Assembly: GCA_025966175.1 (NCBI GenBank) | Contig: JAOPVN010000440.1 | Coordinates: forward strand, 1 to 6,875 | Length of the DNA: 6,875 nucleotides | From: Modestobacter sp. | GTDB taxonomy: Bacteria > Actinomycetota > Actinomycetes > Mycobacteriales > Geodermatophilaceae | Reading direction: 5' to 3' | Shown: piece after piece, positions 1-6,065 of the stretch | Position numbering within the stretch: position 1 is the stretch's first letter | Layout: every line of letters starts with the position of its first letter | Program-made: the position numbers and the translations under genes | The notes under the pieces: generated by a model | The model's input: the letters and a program-made list of their open reading frames with translations, nothing else | What the model was told of the DNA's origin: nothing | Databases searched by the model: none

Positions 1-348
1 GTGCGCGCGCTGCGGGCCCACCTGCAGGACCAGCAGGCCCAGGGACGCCGGGTGCTGGGGTACGGCGCCGCCTCCCGCGCGGTGCCGTTGCTCGTGGCGG
101 CCGGGGTCGGCCCGGACCTGTTGCCCGGCATTGCCGACGGGTCGGCGGCCAAGCAGGGCCGGGTGGTGCCGGGCGTCGACATCCCGGTCATCGCCCCCGA
201 CGAGCTGCTGCGCGCCCGTCCCGACGAGGTGCTGCTGTTCCTGCCCGACCTGCTGGCCGAGGTGCGCGCCGCACTCCCCGAGATCGAGGCGTCCGGCGCG
301 CGCTGGTTCTCCGTCGAGTCCCTGCTGACCGGAGGAGATCTTCCGTGA
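1..348 (+). CDS. C-terminal fragment of a C-methyltransferase-like protein (5' end outside window)
   Basis: The 115 visible residues form a nucleotide-fold C-terminal domain of the kind found at the end of NDP-sugar C-methyltransferases (TylCIII/NovU type). Seen: a VLGYGAASR loop at residues 18-26, then ADGSAAKQGRVVPGVDIPV at about 45-63, and RPDEVLLFLPDLLAEV at about 73-88. These align in order with VVGYGAPGK, DRNPHKHGKFLPGTHIPI and RPDYVLVLPWNLRTEI of the complete enzyme encoded at 1423-2724. The fragment lacks the zinc-binding and SAM-binding domains, which should lie upstream. The first base happens to fall on a GTG, but no ribosome binding site can be seen and the domain would be headless, so the gene very probably starts outside the window. 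Divergence is marked: the GNTLLNHCG segment is replaced by AVPLLVAAG and PWN by LPD. It may therefore use another substrate, or be a different enzyme with the same domain. Its stop overlaps the next gene by 4 bases, implying one operon. Confidence 0.75.
   Translation: MRALRAHLQDQQAQGRRVLGYGAASRAVPLLVAAGVGPDLLPGIADGSAAKQGRVVPGVDIPVIAPDELLRARPDEVLLFLPDLLAEVRAALPEIEASGARWFSVESLLTGGDLP
331..348 (+). promoter_or_regulatory. Ribosome binding site and GTGA stop/start overlap
   Basis: GGAGGAG at 331-337 lies 7 bases before the GTG at 345-347. The GTG shares bases with the TGA stop (346-348) of the preceding gene. This fixes the glycosyltransferase start and suggests translational coupling. Confidence 0.8.
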
Positions 349-1355
349 CCCCCCTGACCGACGGCCCGCTGGTGACCGTCGCCATCCCCACCTACCGGCG
401 GCCGGAGATGCTGCGCGGGGCGATCCGCTCGGCGCTGGCACAGACCTACCGCAGCATCGAGGTGCTGGTCTCCGACAGCGCTGCCGATCCGGAGATCGCC
501 GCGCTGGTGGCAAGCTTCGGCGACCCGCGGCTGCGCTACCGGGACAACGGCGCCGTCAGCGACATGAGCACCAACGGCAAGGCGATGTACCAGGCCGCCC
601 GCGGCGAGTTCATCGGCACGCTGCACGACGACGACGAGTGGGAGCCGGACTTCCTCGAGCAGCTGGTGCCCCCGCTGCTGGCCGACCCGTCCGTCGTCCT
701 CTCCTTCGCCGACCACTGGGTGGTCGACTCGGCCGGGCTGGTGCGGGAGGACCTCACCGAGGCCGAGGCGCGCAAGCGCGGCCGCTCCGGGCTGCAGCCC
801 GGCCGGCACCAGCCGTTCGTGGACCTGGCCACGTCCAGCCGGGCGATCTCCCTCACCGTGGCCGGGGTGTTCCGTGCCTCGGCCGTCGACTGGTCGCAGT
901 GGCGGCACGAGGCGGCGGCCGTCTACGACATGTGGCTGGCCTACCTGCTGGCCCGCGAGGGCGCGGCGTGCTTCTACGTGCCGGCGCGGGTCTCCCGGTA
1001 CCGGCACCACCCGGACGCGGCCTCCTCGGTGGCCCGGCTCGACGCCGCGGCCATCTGGGCCTTCGACCGGTTCCTCGCCGACGAGCGGCTGGCCGCCATC
1101 CGGCCCGGCCTGCGCCGCGCCGCGGCACCGCACCACACCGGGCTGGCGCTCACCGCGCTGCGCTCGGACTCCCCGGACGCGCGGCGCGTCGCCGCCCGGC
1201 ACCTGCGGGCGGCCACCCGGGGCGGCTGGCTGACCTCCACCGCGGTGGGCTGGGTCATGTGGGGGACGCCGCCGTCACTGCGCCGCCGGGTCATCGACGT
1301 CGCCCGCCGGCTGCGCGCCCGGCACGCCTCCCGCGGGTCCGGTCCGGCGATCTGA
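345..1355 (+). CDS. Family 2 glycosyltransferase
   Basis: This 336-residue protein is predicted to transfer a sugar from an activated nucleotide donor to a growing glycan on the cytoplasmic face. The N-terminus has the GT-A entry typical of family 2: VTVAIPTYRRPEML at residues 10-23, AIRSALAQTYRSIEVLVSD at about 26-44, and the metal/nucleotide-binding acidic cluster DDDE at 95-98 inside FIGTLHDDDEWEP. A later YDMWLAYLLAREG (about 194-206) resembles the acceptor-side acidic segment, and SRYRHHPDA (217-225) resembles the YRxH segment common in such enzymes. The last 80 or so residues are Arg/Ala-rich and basic, with no clear membrane helix, so association with the membrane would be peripheral. 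The start is the GTG overlapping the upstream stop, with a strong ribosome binding site. Donor and acceptor cannot be read from sequence. Family assignment is firm; role in the polysaccharide locus is inferred from neighbours. Confidence 0.9.
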   Translation: MTPLTDGPLVTVAIPTYRRPEMLRGAIRSALAQTYRSIEVLVSDSAADPEIAALVASFGDPRLRYRDNGAVSDMSTNGKAMYQAARGEFIGTLHDDDEWEPDFLEQLVPPLLADPSVVLSFADHWVVDSAGLVREDLTEAEARKRGRSGLQPGRHQPFVDLATSSRAISLTVAGVFRASAVDWSQWRHEAAAVYDMWLAYLLAREGAACFYVPARVSRYRHHPDAASSVARLDAAAIWAFDRFLADERLAAIRPGLRRAAAPHHTGLALTALRSDSPDARRVAARHLRAATRGGWLTSTAVGWVMWGTPPSLRRRVIDVARRLRARHASRGSGPAI

Positions 1356-1356
1356 C

Positions 1357-1414
1357 CCCGCAAACGACAGGAGGGCCCCGGCCGATTCGGCCGGGGCCCT
1401 CCTGTCGTTGCGGG
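1357..1414. terminator. Bidirectional hairpin terminator between convergent genes
   Basis: A perfect 22-bp stem (1363-1384 with 1388-1409) closes on a 3-base loop (ATT, 1385-1387). Allowing one bulged A at 1362, five further G/C pairs extend it to 1357/1414. It begins one base after the glycosyltransferase stop and ends 8 bases before the stop of the opposing methyltransferase, so it can serve both strands. No long T-tract follows on either strand, which fits the tail-less terminators common in high-GC actinobacteria. It could instead act as an RNA stabiliser. Confidence 0.85.
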
Positions 1415-1422
1415 AGTGTGGG

Positions 1423-2724
1423 TCAGTCGACCTGCAGGGACGGGATCGGGACGACGATCCGCCCGCCCCACTCGCGGATGTAGGACAGCTGCGCGGTGAT
1501 CTCCGTGCGCAGGTTCCACGGCAGCACGAGCACGTAGTCGGGCCGGTCCTCCGCGATCGCCTCGGGCGGCAGGATCGGGATGTGCGTCCCCGGCAGGAAC
1601 TTGCCGTGCTTGTGCGGGTTCCGGTCGACGGTGAAGCGGAGCAGGTCGGCGCGGATGCCGCAGTGGTTGAGCAGGGTGTTGCCCTTGCCCGGAGCGCCGT
1701 AGCCGACGACCTTCTTGCCCTCCGCGGCGGCGGTGGCCAGGAAGGTGAGGAGGTCGCGCTTGACCCGGTCGACGGCGGAGGCGAACCCGCGGTGCCCCTC
1801 CAGGCTGTGCAGCCCGCGGCGCTCCTCCTCGGCGAGCAGGGCGGCCACGGCGGGGGTCTCGGTGCCGGCGTGCGCCGCATGTCGGGCCCAGTAGCGCAGC
1901 GAGCCGCCGTGGGAAGGAAGCTCCTCGACGTCGACCAGGACCAGGCCGGCCGAGGCGAGCACGCGCTGCGCGGTGAGCACCGTGTAGTACTGGAAGTGCT
2001 CGTGGTAGATCGTGTCGTACTGGCTGTGCTCGATCAGCCGCATCAGGTGCGGCACCTCGATGCTCAGCCAGCCGTCGTCGGCGAGCAGCGCTGCCAGGCC
2101 CGCGGTGAAGTCACGGACGTCGGGAACGTGCGCGAAGACGTTGTTGGCGACGACGAGGTCAGCAGCTCCGTGCTCGGCGCGCACCTGCCGGCCGACCTCC
2201 TCGCCGAGGAAGTCCACCCGGGTCGGCACGCCGCGCTCCTGGGCGATGACGGCGATGTTGGCGGCCGGCTCGATGCCGAGCACCGGGATCTGCCGGTCGA
2301 CCAGGTGCTGCAACAGGTAGCCGTCGTTGCTCGCCACCTCCACGACCAGGCTGTCGGCGTCCAGGCCGAGCCGCTGCACGGCCCGCTCGGTGAAGACACG
2401 GGCGTGCTCCACCCAGGAGGTGGAGTAGGAGGAGAAGTAGGCGTAGTCGGAGAAGATGTCCGCGGCGGGGATGTGCGGGGGAAGCTGCACCAGCAGGCAC
2501 TCGGCGCAGATCCAGACGCGCAGCGGGTAGAACACCTCCGGCGACTCGAGCTGCTCGCGGGGCAGGAAGCTCTCGCAGGGCGGCGACATCCCGAGGTCGA
2601 CGAAGACGTCGGTGAGCGGCGAACCGCACAGTCGGCAGGCCCCGCCGCCCTGGGGGGCCAGGCCGGCGAGCGCCGTGGACAGCCCCGTCGCGAGACCGGC
2701 GACCGGGTGCAGGACAGACGTCAT
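1423..2724 (-). CDS. Sugar C-methyltransferase, SAM-dependent (TylCIII/NovU/TcaB9-like)
   Basis: This complete 433-residue enzyme has the three-part layout of NDP-sugar C-methyltransferases, which methylate a ring carbon (usually C3) of an NDP-4-keto-deoxysugar. Seen: four cysteines that can bind zinc (C30, C33, C73, C76, as CRLC and CAEC). A Rossmann-type SAM site follows with VVEVASNDGYLL at 127-138 and VVANNVFAHV at 191-200. YHEH at 240-243 matches the Tyr/Glu/His catalytic segment known from TcaB9. The C-terminal domain has VVGYGAPGKGNTLLNHCGI (339-357) and LPWN (401-404). Length is near the usual 410, with an Ala/Gly-rich leader of about 29 residues before the first cysteine. The ATG at 2722-2724 is preceded by GAGAGGA at a sensible distance. 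It lies 39 bases downstream of the transferase, so probably shares its transcript. The product would be a branched-chain deoxysugar in the glycan, but the 4,6-dehydratase making its substrate is not in the window. Exact substrate and carbon are unknown. Confidence 0.92.
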   Translation of the reverse strand: MTSVLHPVAGLATGLSTALAGLAPQGGGACRLCGSPLTDVFVDLGMSPPCESFLPREQLESPEVFYPLRVWICAECLLVQLPPHIPAADIFSDYAYFSSYSTSWVEHARVFTERAVQRLGLDADSLVVEVASNDGYLLQHLVDRQIPVLGIEPAANIAVIAQERGVPTRVDFLGEEVGRQVRAEHGAADLVVANNVFAHVPDVRDFTAGLAALLADDGWLSIEVPHLMRLIEHSQYDTIYHEHFQYYTVLTAQRVLASAGLVLVDVEELPSHGGSLRYWARHAAHAGTETPAVAALLAEEERRGLHSLEGHRGFASAVDRVKRDLLTFLATAAAEGKKVVGYGAPGKGNTLLNHCGIRADLLRFTVDRNPHKHGKFLPGTHIPILPPEAIAEDRPDYVLVLPWNLRTEITAQLSYIREWGGRIVVPIPSLQVD

Positions 2725-2744
2725 GGCGATTCCTCTCTGTCGTG

Positions 2745-2763
2745 CCAGCCCCGGCGGGGCAGG
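2745..2763 (-). other. Small hairpin in the transferase-methyltransferase gap
   Basis: GCCCC (2748-2752) and GGGGC (2756-2760) pair around a 3-base loop, with two more pairs beyond an A-A mismatch. It lies between the transferase stop and the methyltransferase ribosome binding site. It is too short to be confidently a terminator and may only modulate read-through or stability. Confidence 0.3.
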
Positions 2764-4500
2764 TCAGTAGGCGCCGTTGCTGCCGAGCACGGCCCGGAAG
2801 GTGCGCCACAGGATGAGGAGGTCGAGGCCGAGGGACCAGTTCTCGACGTACCGGACGTCGAGTTCGACCGACTCGTCCCAGGTCAGATCCGACCGGCCGC
2901 TGACCTGCCACAGACCGGTGATGCCCGGCTTGACCAGCAGGCGCCGGTGCATGTCCGAGCCGTACTGCTCGACCTCGCGGGTCACGTGCGGGCGCGGCCC
3001 GACGAGGGACATGTGCCCGAACAGGACGTTGAACAGCTGCGGGAGCTCGTCGAGGGAGTACCGGCGGAGGAACGACCCGACGCGGGTGACCCGGGGGTCG
3101 CGGCGCATCTTGAACTGCACCTCGTTGCCCTCGTTGAGGACCATGAGCGCCTCGATGCGCTCTTCCGCGTCGGTGACCATGCTGCGGAACTTGAGCAGGT
3201 CGAACTCCCGGCCACGCTTGCCGATGCGGCGGTGCCGGTAGAAAGCCGGTCCGGGGCTGGTGAGCCGCACCGCCAGGCCGATGACGACCAGCGCCGGGGC
3301 ACTGAAGAGAAGCAGCGTGAAGGCGGCGGCACGGTCCAGCAGCGACTTCACCAGCCGGCGGGACCCGCGGAACTCCGGCTCCTGCACCTGGATCAGCGGA
3401 ACGCTGGTGGTGGGGCGCAGCTGCAGGCGGTTGGAGGCGACCTCGATCAGCCCGGGGCCGACCAGCACCTCGATGCTGGTGCCCTCGAGACGCCAGGCCA
3501 GGTCGCGCAGGTACTGGCCGGCGGTGTCGCTGGCCGAGGCGACCACCACGGCGTCGGCACGCACCTCGTCGAGCACCCGGACGGCGTCATCGAGTGCGCC
3601 GAGGACGGGCACGCCCTCCTCGCCGAGCACGGTCGACTCCCCGGGGCGGGGCACGCACGCACCGATGACCCGGAAGCCGGCGGTGGCGTCCCGGCGCAGT
3701 CGCCGGACCAGGTCGAGCACGGCGACGTCGCGACCGACGACGACCACGTGCTTGGTCATCAGGCCGCGCCGACGGGCCGAGTGCATGCGACGGCGGTGCA
3801 GGTTGCGGCCGAGGAGGGTGAGCAGGACGGTGCTGGGCGCGCCGACCAGGAGCAGCGGGCGCAGCCCGGGCACCGTGAGCAGCTGTCCGGCGAAGCTGAG
3901 CAGGCCGATCGCGACCAGGCCGGCCACGGCCACCCGGCGGTACTCATCCGGCCCGCTGCCCAGCCGCCGCTCGGCGTAGCCGCCCAGCAGCCCCAGCAGG
4001 GCGGCCCAGGCAACGACGACGACCTCGATCAACGCACGCCCGGGCGTGCCTCCGGACAACGGCAGGGTCAGGGCCAGGGTCACCCCGAGACCGGCCGCGA
4101 ACAGGTCGCCGACGACGAGCCCGACGGTGTAGCTGACCAGCCACTCCGGGGTGCGGCGGCGCCGGGCGGAGAAGGGGTCGTAGACAGGGCGGGCGAGGGC
4201 GGCGACGGCCGGGGGCACACCGTCCCGGATGTCGAGGGGCGGCACGGACTCGAGCTGCCGCAGCTGGCGGACCTCGGCGTCGGGGGTCTCGTTCACGGCG
4301 TGCGAGCCCGCCGCCTCGGCCAGGTCGACGGCGCTGGTGCGCTCGGCGCGCTTGGTGAGCGCCGCGGTTTCGGCGGGCAGCAGCCCGGTCAGTTCCGTGC
4401 GCCCGGGGAGGTCCGTGGCCCGCCGGGCGGGCACGTCGCCGGCCGCGGCGGACGGCGAGCCGTCGTCCGGACGCGCGGGGGCGCCGCTGGGCGTGGTCAC
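2764..4500 (-). CDS. Polyprenyl-phosphate sugar-1-phosphate transferase (initiating, WbaP/ExoY-like, polytopic)
   Basis: Predicted to move a hexose-1-phosphate from UDP-sugar to undecaprenyl phosphate at the inner membrane, the first step of repeat-unit assembly. Numbering from the GTG at 4500 (578 residues): residues 1 to about 115 are Ala/Pro/Glu-rich and look disordered. Four membrane helices lie near 123-147, 157-175, 190-209 and 214-231. A Rossmann-like domain (HVVVVGRDVAVLDLVRRL onward) spans about 251-370. The catalytic domain follows, with KSLLDR at 385-390, a membrane-inserted helix at about 392-414, RIGKRGREFDLLKFRSM at 425-441, the Asp-Glu dyad in SLDELPQL at 484-485, SLVGPRP at 498-504, KPGITGLWQVSGRS at 524-537 and a terminal GAY. 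All conserved blocks are intact. A TTG at 4530 would add 10 residues but has a poor ribosome binding site. The GTG at 4500 follows GAGGGGAG by 5 bases and is preferred. Donor sugar (glucose or galactose) is unresolved. Confidence 0.93.
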   Translation of the reverse strand: MTTPSGAPARPDDGSPSAAAGDVPARRATDLPGRTELTGLLPAETAALTKRAERTSAVDLAEAAGSHAVNETPDAEVRQLRQLESVPPLDIRDGVPPAVAALARPVYDPFSARRRRTPEWLVSYTVGLVVGDLFAAGLGVTLALTLPLSGGTPGRALIEVVVVAWAALLGLLGGYAERRLGSGPDEYRRVAVAGLVAIGLLSFAGQLLTVPGLRPLLLVGAPSTVLLTLLGRNLHRRRMHSARRRGLMTKHVVVVGRDVAVLDLVRRLRRDATAGFRVIGACVPRPGESTVLGEEGVPVLGALDDAVRVLDEVRADAVVVASASDTAGQYLRDLAWRLEGTSIEVLVGPGLIEVASNRLQLRPTTSVPLIQVQEPEFRGSRRLVKSLLDRAAAFTLLLFSAPALVVIGLAVRLTSPGPAFYRHRRIGKRGREFDLLKFRSMVTDAEERIEALMVLNEGNEVQFKMRRDPRVTRVGSFLRRYSLDELPQLFNVLFGHMSLVGPRPHVTREVEQYGSDMHRRLLVKPGITGLWQVSGRSDLTWDESVELDVRYVENWSLGLDLLILWRTFRAVLGSNGAY

Positions 4501-5558
4501 GCGGTCTCCCCTCGACGCGGAAACTGACAAGATCTTTCACTGACCCTGACTCGCCCATCACGCAGAGTCAATCCCGTGGAGGTCGAACTGGCCTTTTGTG
4601 GGTGAACATCACTCTCCGGAGCGAATCCGCCGGGCATGTGGCCGACGTGCCCGGAGCTGACCGCCGTCATACGGTCAGCCGCCCAGCCGGGAGTGCGACC
4701 AGGACGCCGCCGCGGACACCGGGGCGTCGAGGGTCTGGGCGTCGGCGGTGCGGCGGAGTGCCAGTCGGCCGGCAGCACCAGACGGGGGGCGACCCCGACC
4801 AGCACGGACACCAGGACGGCGACCGCGCCGAGCACCTCGCCGCTCTCCTCGACGAAGGTGGCCAGCGCCGTCCACGGGGAGGACCCGAACGACTGCCCCA
4901 CCAGCGAGGAGACGGCAGACAGCCCCACGGCAGCCACGGCGTAGAGCGCCCAGGCGCTGAGCACCCGGCGGCGGTCACGGCGATCGGCGCGACTGATCCA
5001 GAAGAGGCCGGCGAGGACCACGGCGGCGACCAGGGCGCTGCCGATCGCGGCCACGACCGGGTGGTCGGCGACGCCGACGGCCGCGAGGACGCGGACGTGC
5101 ACGGTTCCACCGCCCTTGACCTCGGCCACGAGGACCGCGACCAGGCCGACGGCGACCCACCAGGAGCGGCGCTTCTCGATGCGGGCGCCGCCGAGCAGCG
5201 CGGCGCCGGCTGTGGCGACGAAGAGTGCGGTGATGTAGAGCCGCGGCACGGACAGCGGCTGGTCCATCGACAGCAGGGCAGCGGTCCCCCGTTCGCTGCC
5301 GCTGGTGCGCACGGCGAACCCGACGGCCTCCAGGCAGACGCCGGTGGTGGCCAGGATCAGCGCGATGGGCGGCACGGGGATGCGCCGACGGCGGGCAGGA
5401 AGCGGGCCGCGGACGACGGGCAGGGTCAGCGGAGGCGGCGCATCCGGGGCACCCAGCACCTCACGGCGATCGGCGTCGCGGATGGCGCGCCCGACCGGCA
5501 GTGCGCAGAGCAGCCCGACGGCCGTCCACCCGACCAGCACCCATCCCCACCACGCCAT
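4497..5558 (-). CDS. Uncharacterised seven-helix membrane protein, 3' end probably frameshifted
   Basis: I do not recognise the family. From the ATG at 5556-5558 (GGGAG a few bases upstream) the open frame gives 353 residues. Predicted membrane helices lie near 3-25, 62-84, 104-124, 132-148, 166-189, 199-221 and 239-261. Polar residues in or next to helices include E77, E146, K148, H154, H166 and an EExxE cluster (E237, E238, E241) at the start of helix 7. These could bind a metal or ion, but that is speculation. An Arg-rich cytoplasmic-looking loop follows helix 1 (ADRREVLG, and PARRRR at 54-59). After about residue 265 the frame loses GC-rich third positions, while the -1 frame becomes wholly GC3 and ends at 4675 with TADAQTLDAPVSAAAS. 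The native protein is therefore probably about 294 residues. As drawn, the stop overlaps the transferase GTG. A GTG at 5687 in frame would add 43 residues without hydrophobic or conserved character and is not preferred. Any link to polysaccharide export is only positional. Confidence 0.65.
   Translation of the reverse strand: MAWWGWVLVGWTAVGLLCALPVGRAIRDADRREVLGAPDAPPPLTLPVVRGPLPARRRRIPVPPIALILATTGVCLEAVGFAVRTSGSERGTAALLSMDQPLSVPRLYITALFVATAGAALLGGARIEKRRSWWVAVGLVAVLVAEVKGGGTVHVRVLAAVGVADHPVVAAIGSALVAAVVLAGLFWISRADRRDRRRVLSAWALYAVAAVGLSAVSSLVGQSFGSSPWTALATFVEESGEVLGAVAVLVSVLVGVAPRLVLPADWHSAAPPTPRPSTPRCPRRRPGRTPGWAADRMTAVSSGHVGHMPGGFAPESDVHPQKASSTSTGLTLRDGRVRVSERSCQFPRRGETA
4501..4513 (-). promoter_or_regulatory. 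Ribosome binding site favouring the GTG start at 4500
   Basis: On the - strand, GAGGGGAG is followed by five bases (ACCGC) and GTG. The upstream TTG at 4530 is preceded only by a weak GAAAGATC. The GTG also overlaps a TGA (4497-4499) that closes the frame of the upstream membrane protein gene, giving a GTGA junction. Confidence 0.6.
4501..4674 (-). promoter_or_regulatory. Low-GC leader region in front of the transferase, probable promoter/operator zone
   Basis: GC content over 4521-4620 is 53 of 100 bases, far below the flanking genes. The stretch contains a TTGACT on the - strand at about 4567-4572 that could be a -35 element, though no convincing -10 hexamer lies 16-18 bases away. It also holds a perfect 11-base inverted repeat GTGAACATCAC (4602-4612) and three CTGAC copies on the + strand at 4524, 4540 and 4546. 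It formally lies inside the open frame of the upstream membrane protein gene, but codon use there is not coding-like, so a regulatory role is more likely. No specific regulator can be named. Confidence 0.4.
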
Positions 5559-5731
5559 GACACTCCCATCGGCACCCGAACTACCGATCTTGAGACCCGT
5601 GACGGGCTGGACGACCCTCGGCGCGCACAGTTCACCCTCTGGGAGGACACGCCGGGCACCGTGGGTCACACGCGTCCCACCAGCCACCGAACCAGCGACG
5701 GGGCCGCCGCGGGGCGCCTATAAAGGCACCC
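5559..5731. promoter_or_regulatory. Divergent intergenic region
   Basis: This 173-base gap separates two divergent genes and must hold the promoter of each if they are transcribed separately. On the + strand, TATAAA at 5719-5724 resembles a -10 element and sits just before the small gene, which would leave a very short leader. It overlaps AAAGG, the likely ribosome binding site, so both roles at once are doubtful. No matching -35 is evident. On the - strand only GGGAG before the ATG at 5558 stands out. Confidence 0.35.
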
Positions 5732-5947
5732 GTGTGGGTTGTGGCGGGTCTCGGGATCGGGTGGGTGCTGCTGACCCTGCTCGTCCTCCCGGTGCTGGGC
5801 CGCGCTCTCGGCTACGGCGAGCGGCGCACTGCCACGCTGCGCCGCACCCCGGCGATCGAGGCCGACCGGAGCGCGCACTGGCCGGTGCCCCAGCCGCGCA
5901 CCTGGCAGGTCACCGGCAACACGGTGATGTCCGTACCGCCACGCTGA
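5732..5947 (+). CDS. Small single-pass membrane protein, unknown function
   Basis: This 71-residue protein is not one I recognise. Residues 1-25 or so form one hydrophobic helix (WVVAGLGIGWVLLTLLVLPV), followed by a basic stretch (GERRTATLRR) and a polar tail with three Trp and several Pro. The basic flank after the helix suggests an outside N-terminus and a cytoplasmic tail. Third codon positions are nearly all G or C along the whole frame, so it is very likely a real gene despite its size. GTG at 5732 is preceded by AAAGG at 5-base spacing. It is divergent from the seven-helix gene, whose first helix has a similar pattern (GWVLVGWTAVGLLCALPVGRA). Convergent with the dehydrogenase gene at the right. 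A regulatory or anchor peptide is possible, without direct evidence. Confidence 0.65.
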   Translation: MWVVAGLGIGWVLLTLLVLPVLGRALGYGERRTATLRRTPAIEADRSAHWPVPQPRTWQVTGNTVMSVPPR

Positions 5948-6029
5948 CCGCCCCGCGCCTGCGTACCCGGCCTGCGGATGACAGCCAGGCGCAACGGGCC
6001 GTCCGGGCGGTACGGGACGTCGGCGACGT

Positions 6030-6052
6030 GCCGCCTGCGGCCCCGCGGCGGC
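6030..6052. terminator. Possible hairpin between convergent genes
   Basis: GCCGCC (6030-6035) pairs with GGCGGC (6047-6052) and GCG (6037-6039) with CGC (6044-6046), with one bulged T and a 4-base loop. It lies in the 118-base gap between two convergent stops, where a terminator is expected. It has no T-tract, and in DNA of this GC content such stems arise by chance, so confidence is low. The rest of 5948-6065 shows nothing else. Confidence 0.35.
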
Positions 6053-6065
6053 CGAGCACAGGGGG

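Noticed and set aside
1..3. GTG at the first base as a true gene start
   Set aside because: A protein starting there would be only the last domain of a larger family, and no upstream sequence is available to show a ribosome binding site. Window truncation explains it.
638..1483. A 281-residue frame overlapping the glycosyltransferase
   Set aside because: Same-strand shadow in another frame, rich in Gly/Arg/Pro/Ala. The GT-A motifs and ribosome binding site support the frame at 345-1355.
1408..4527. A 1039-residue open frame on the + strand
   Set aside because: It lies antisense to two well-identified genes (transferase and methyltransferase). Its composition (runs of Gly, Gln, Val, Asp, His) is what the complement of high-GC codons gives, and no domain is recognisable.
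4596..5723. A 375-residue open frame on the + strand
   Set aside because: It is antisense to the seven-helix membrane protein and composed of Gly/Asp/Arg/His-rich sequence without helices or motifs. The - strand frame has a coherent series of membrane helices and high GC3.
5715..5726. GCCTATAAAGGC as an operator palindrome
   Set aside because: Only the outer four bases on each side are complementary, and the element is better explained by the ribosome binding site (AAAGG) and a possible -10 element.
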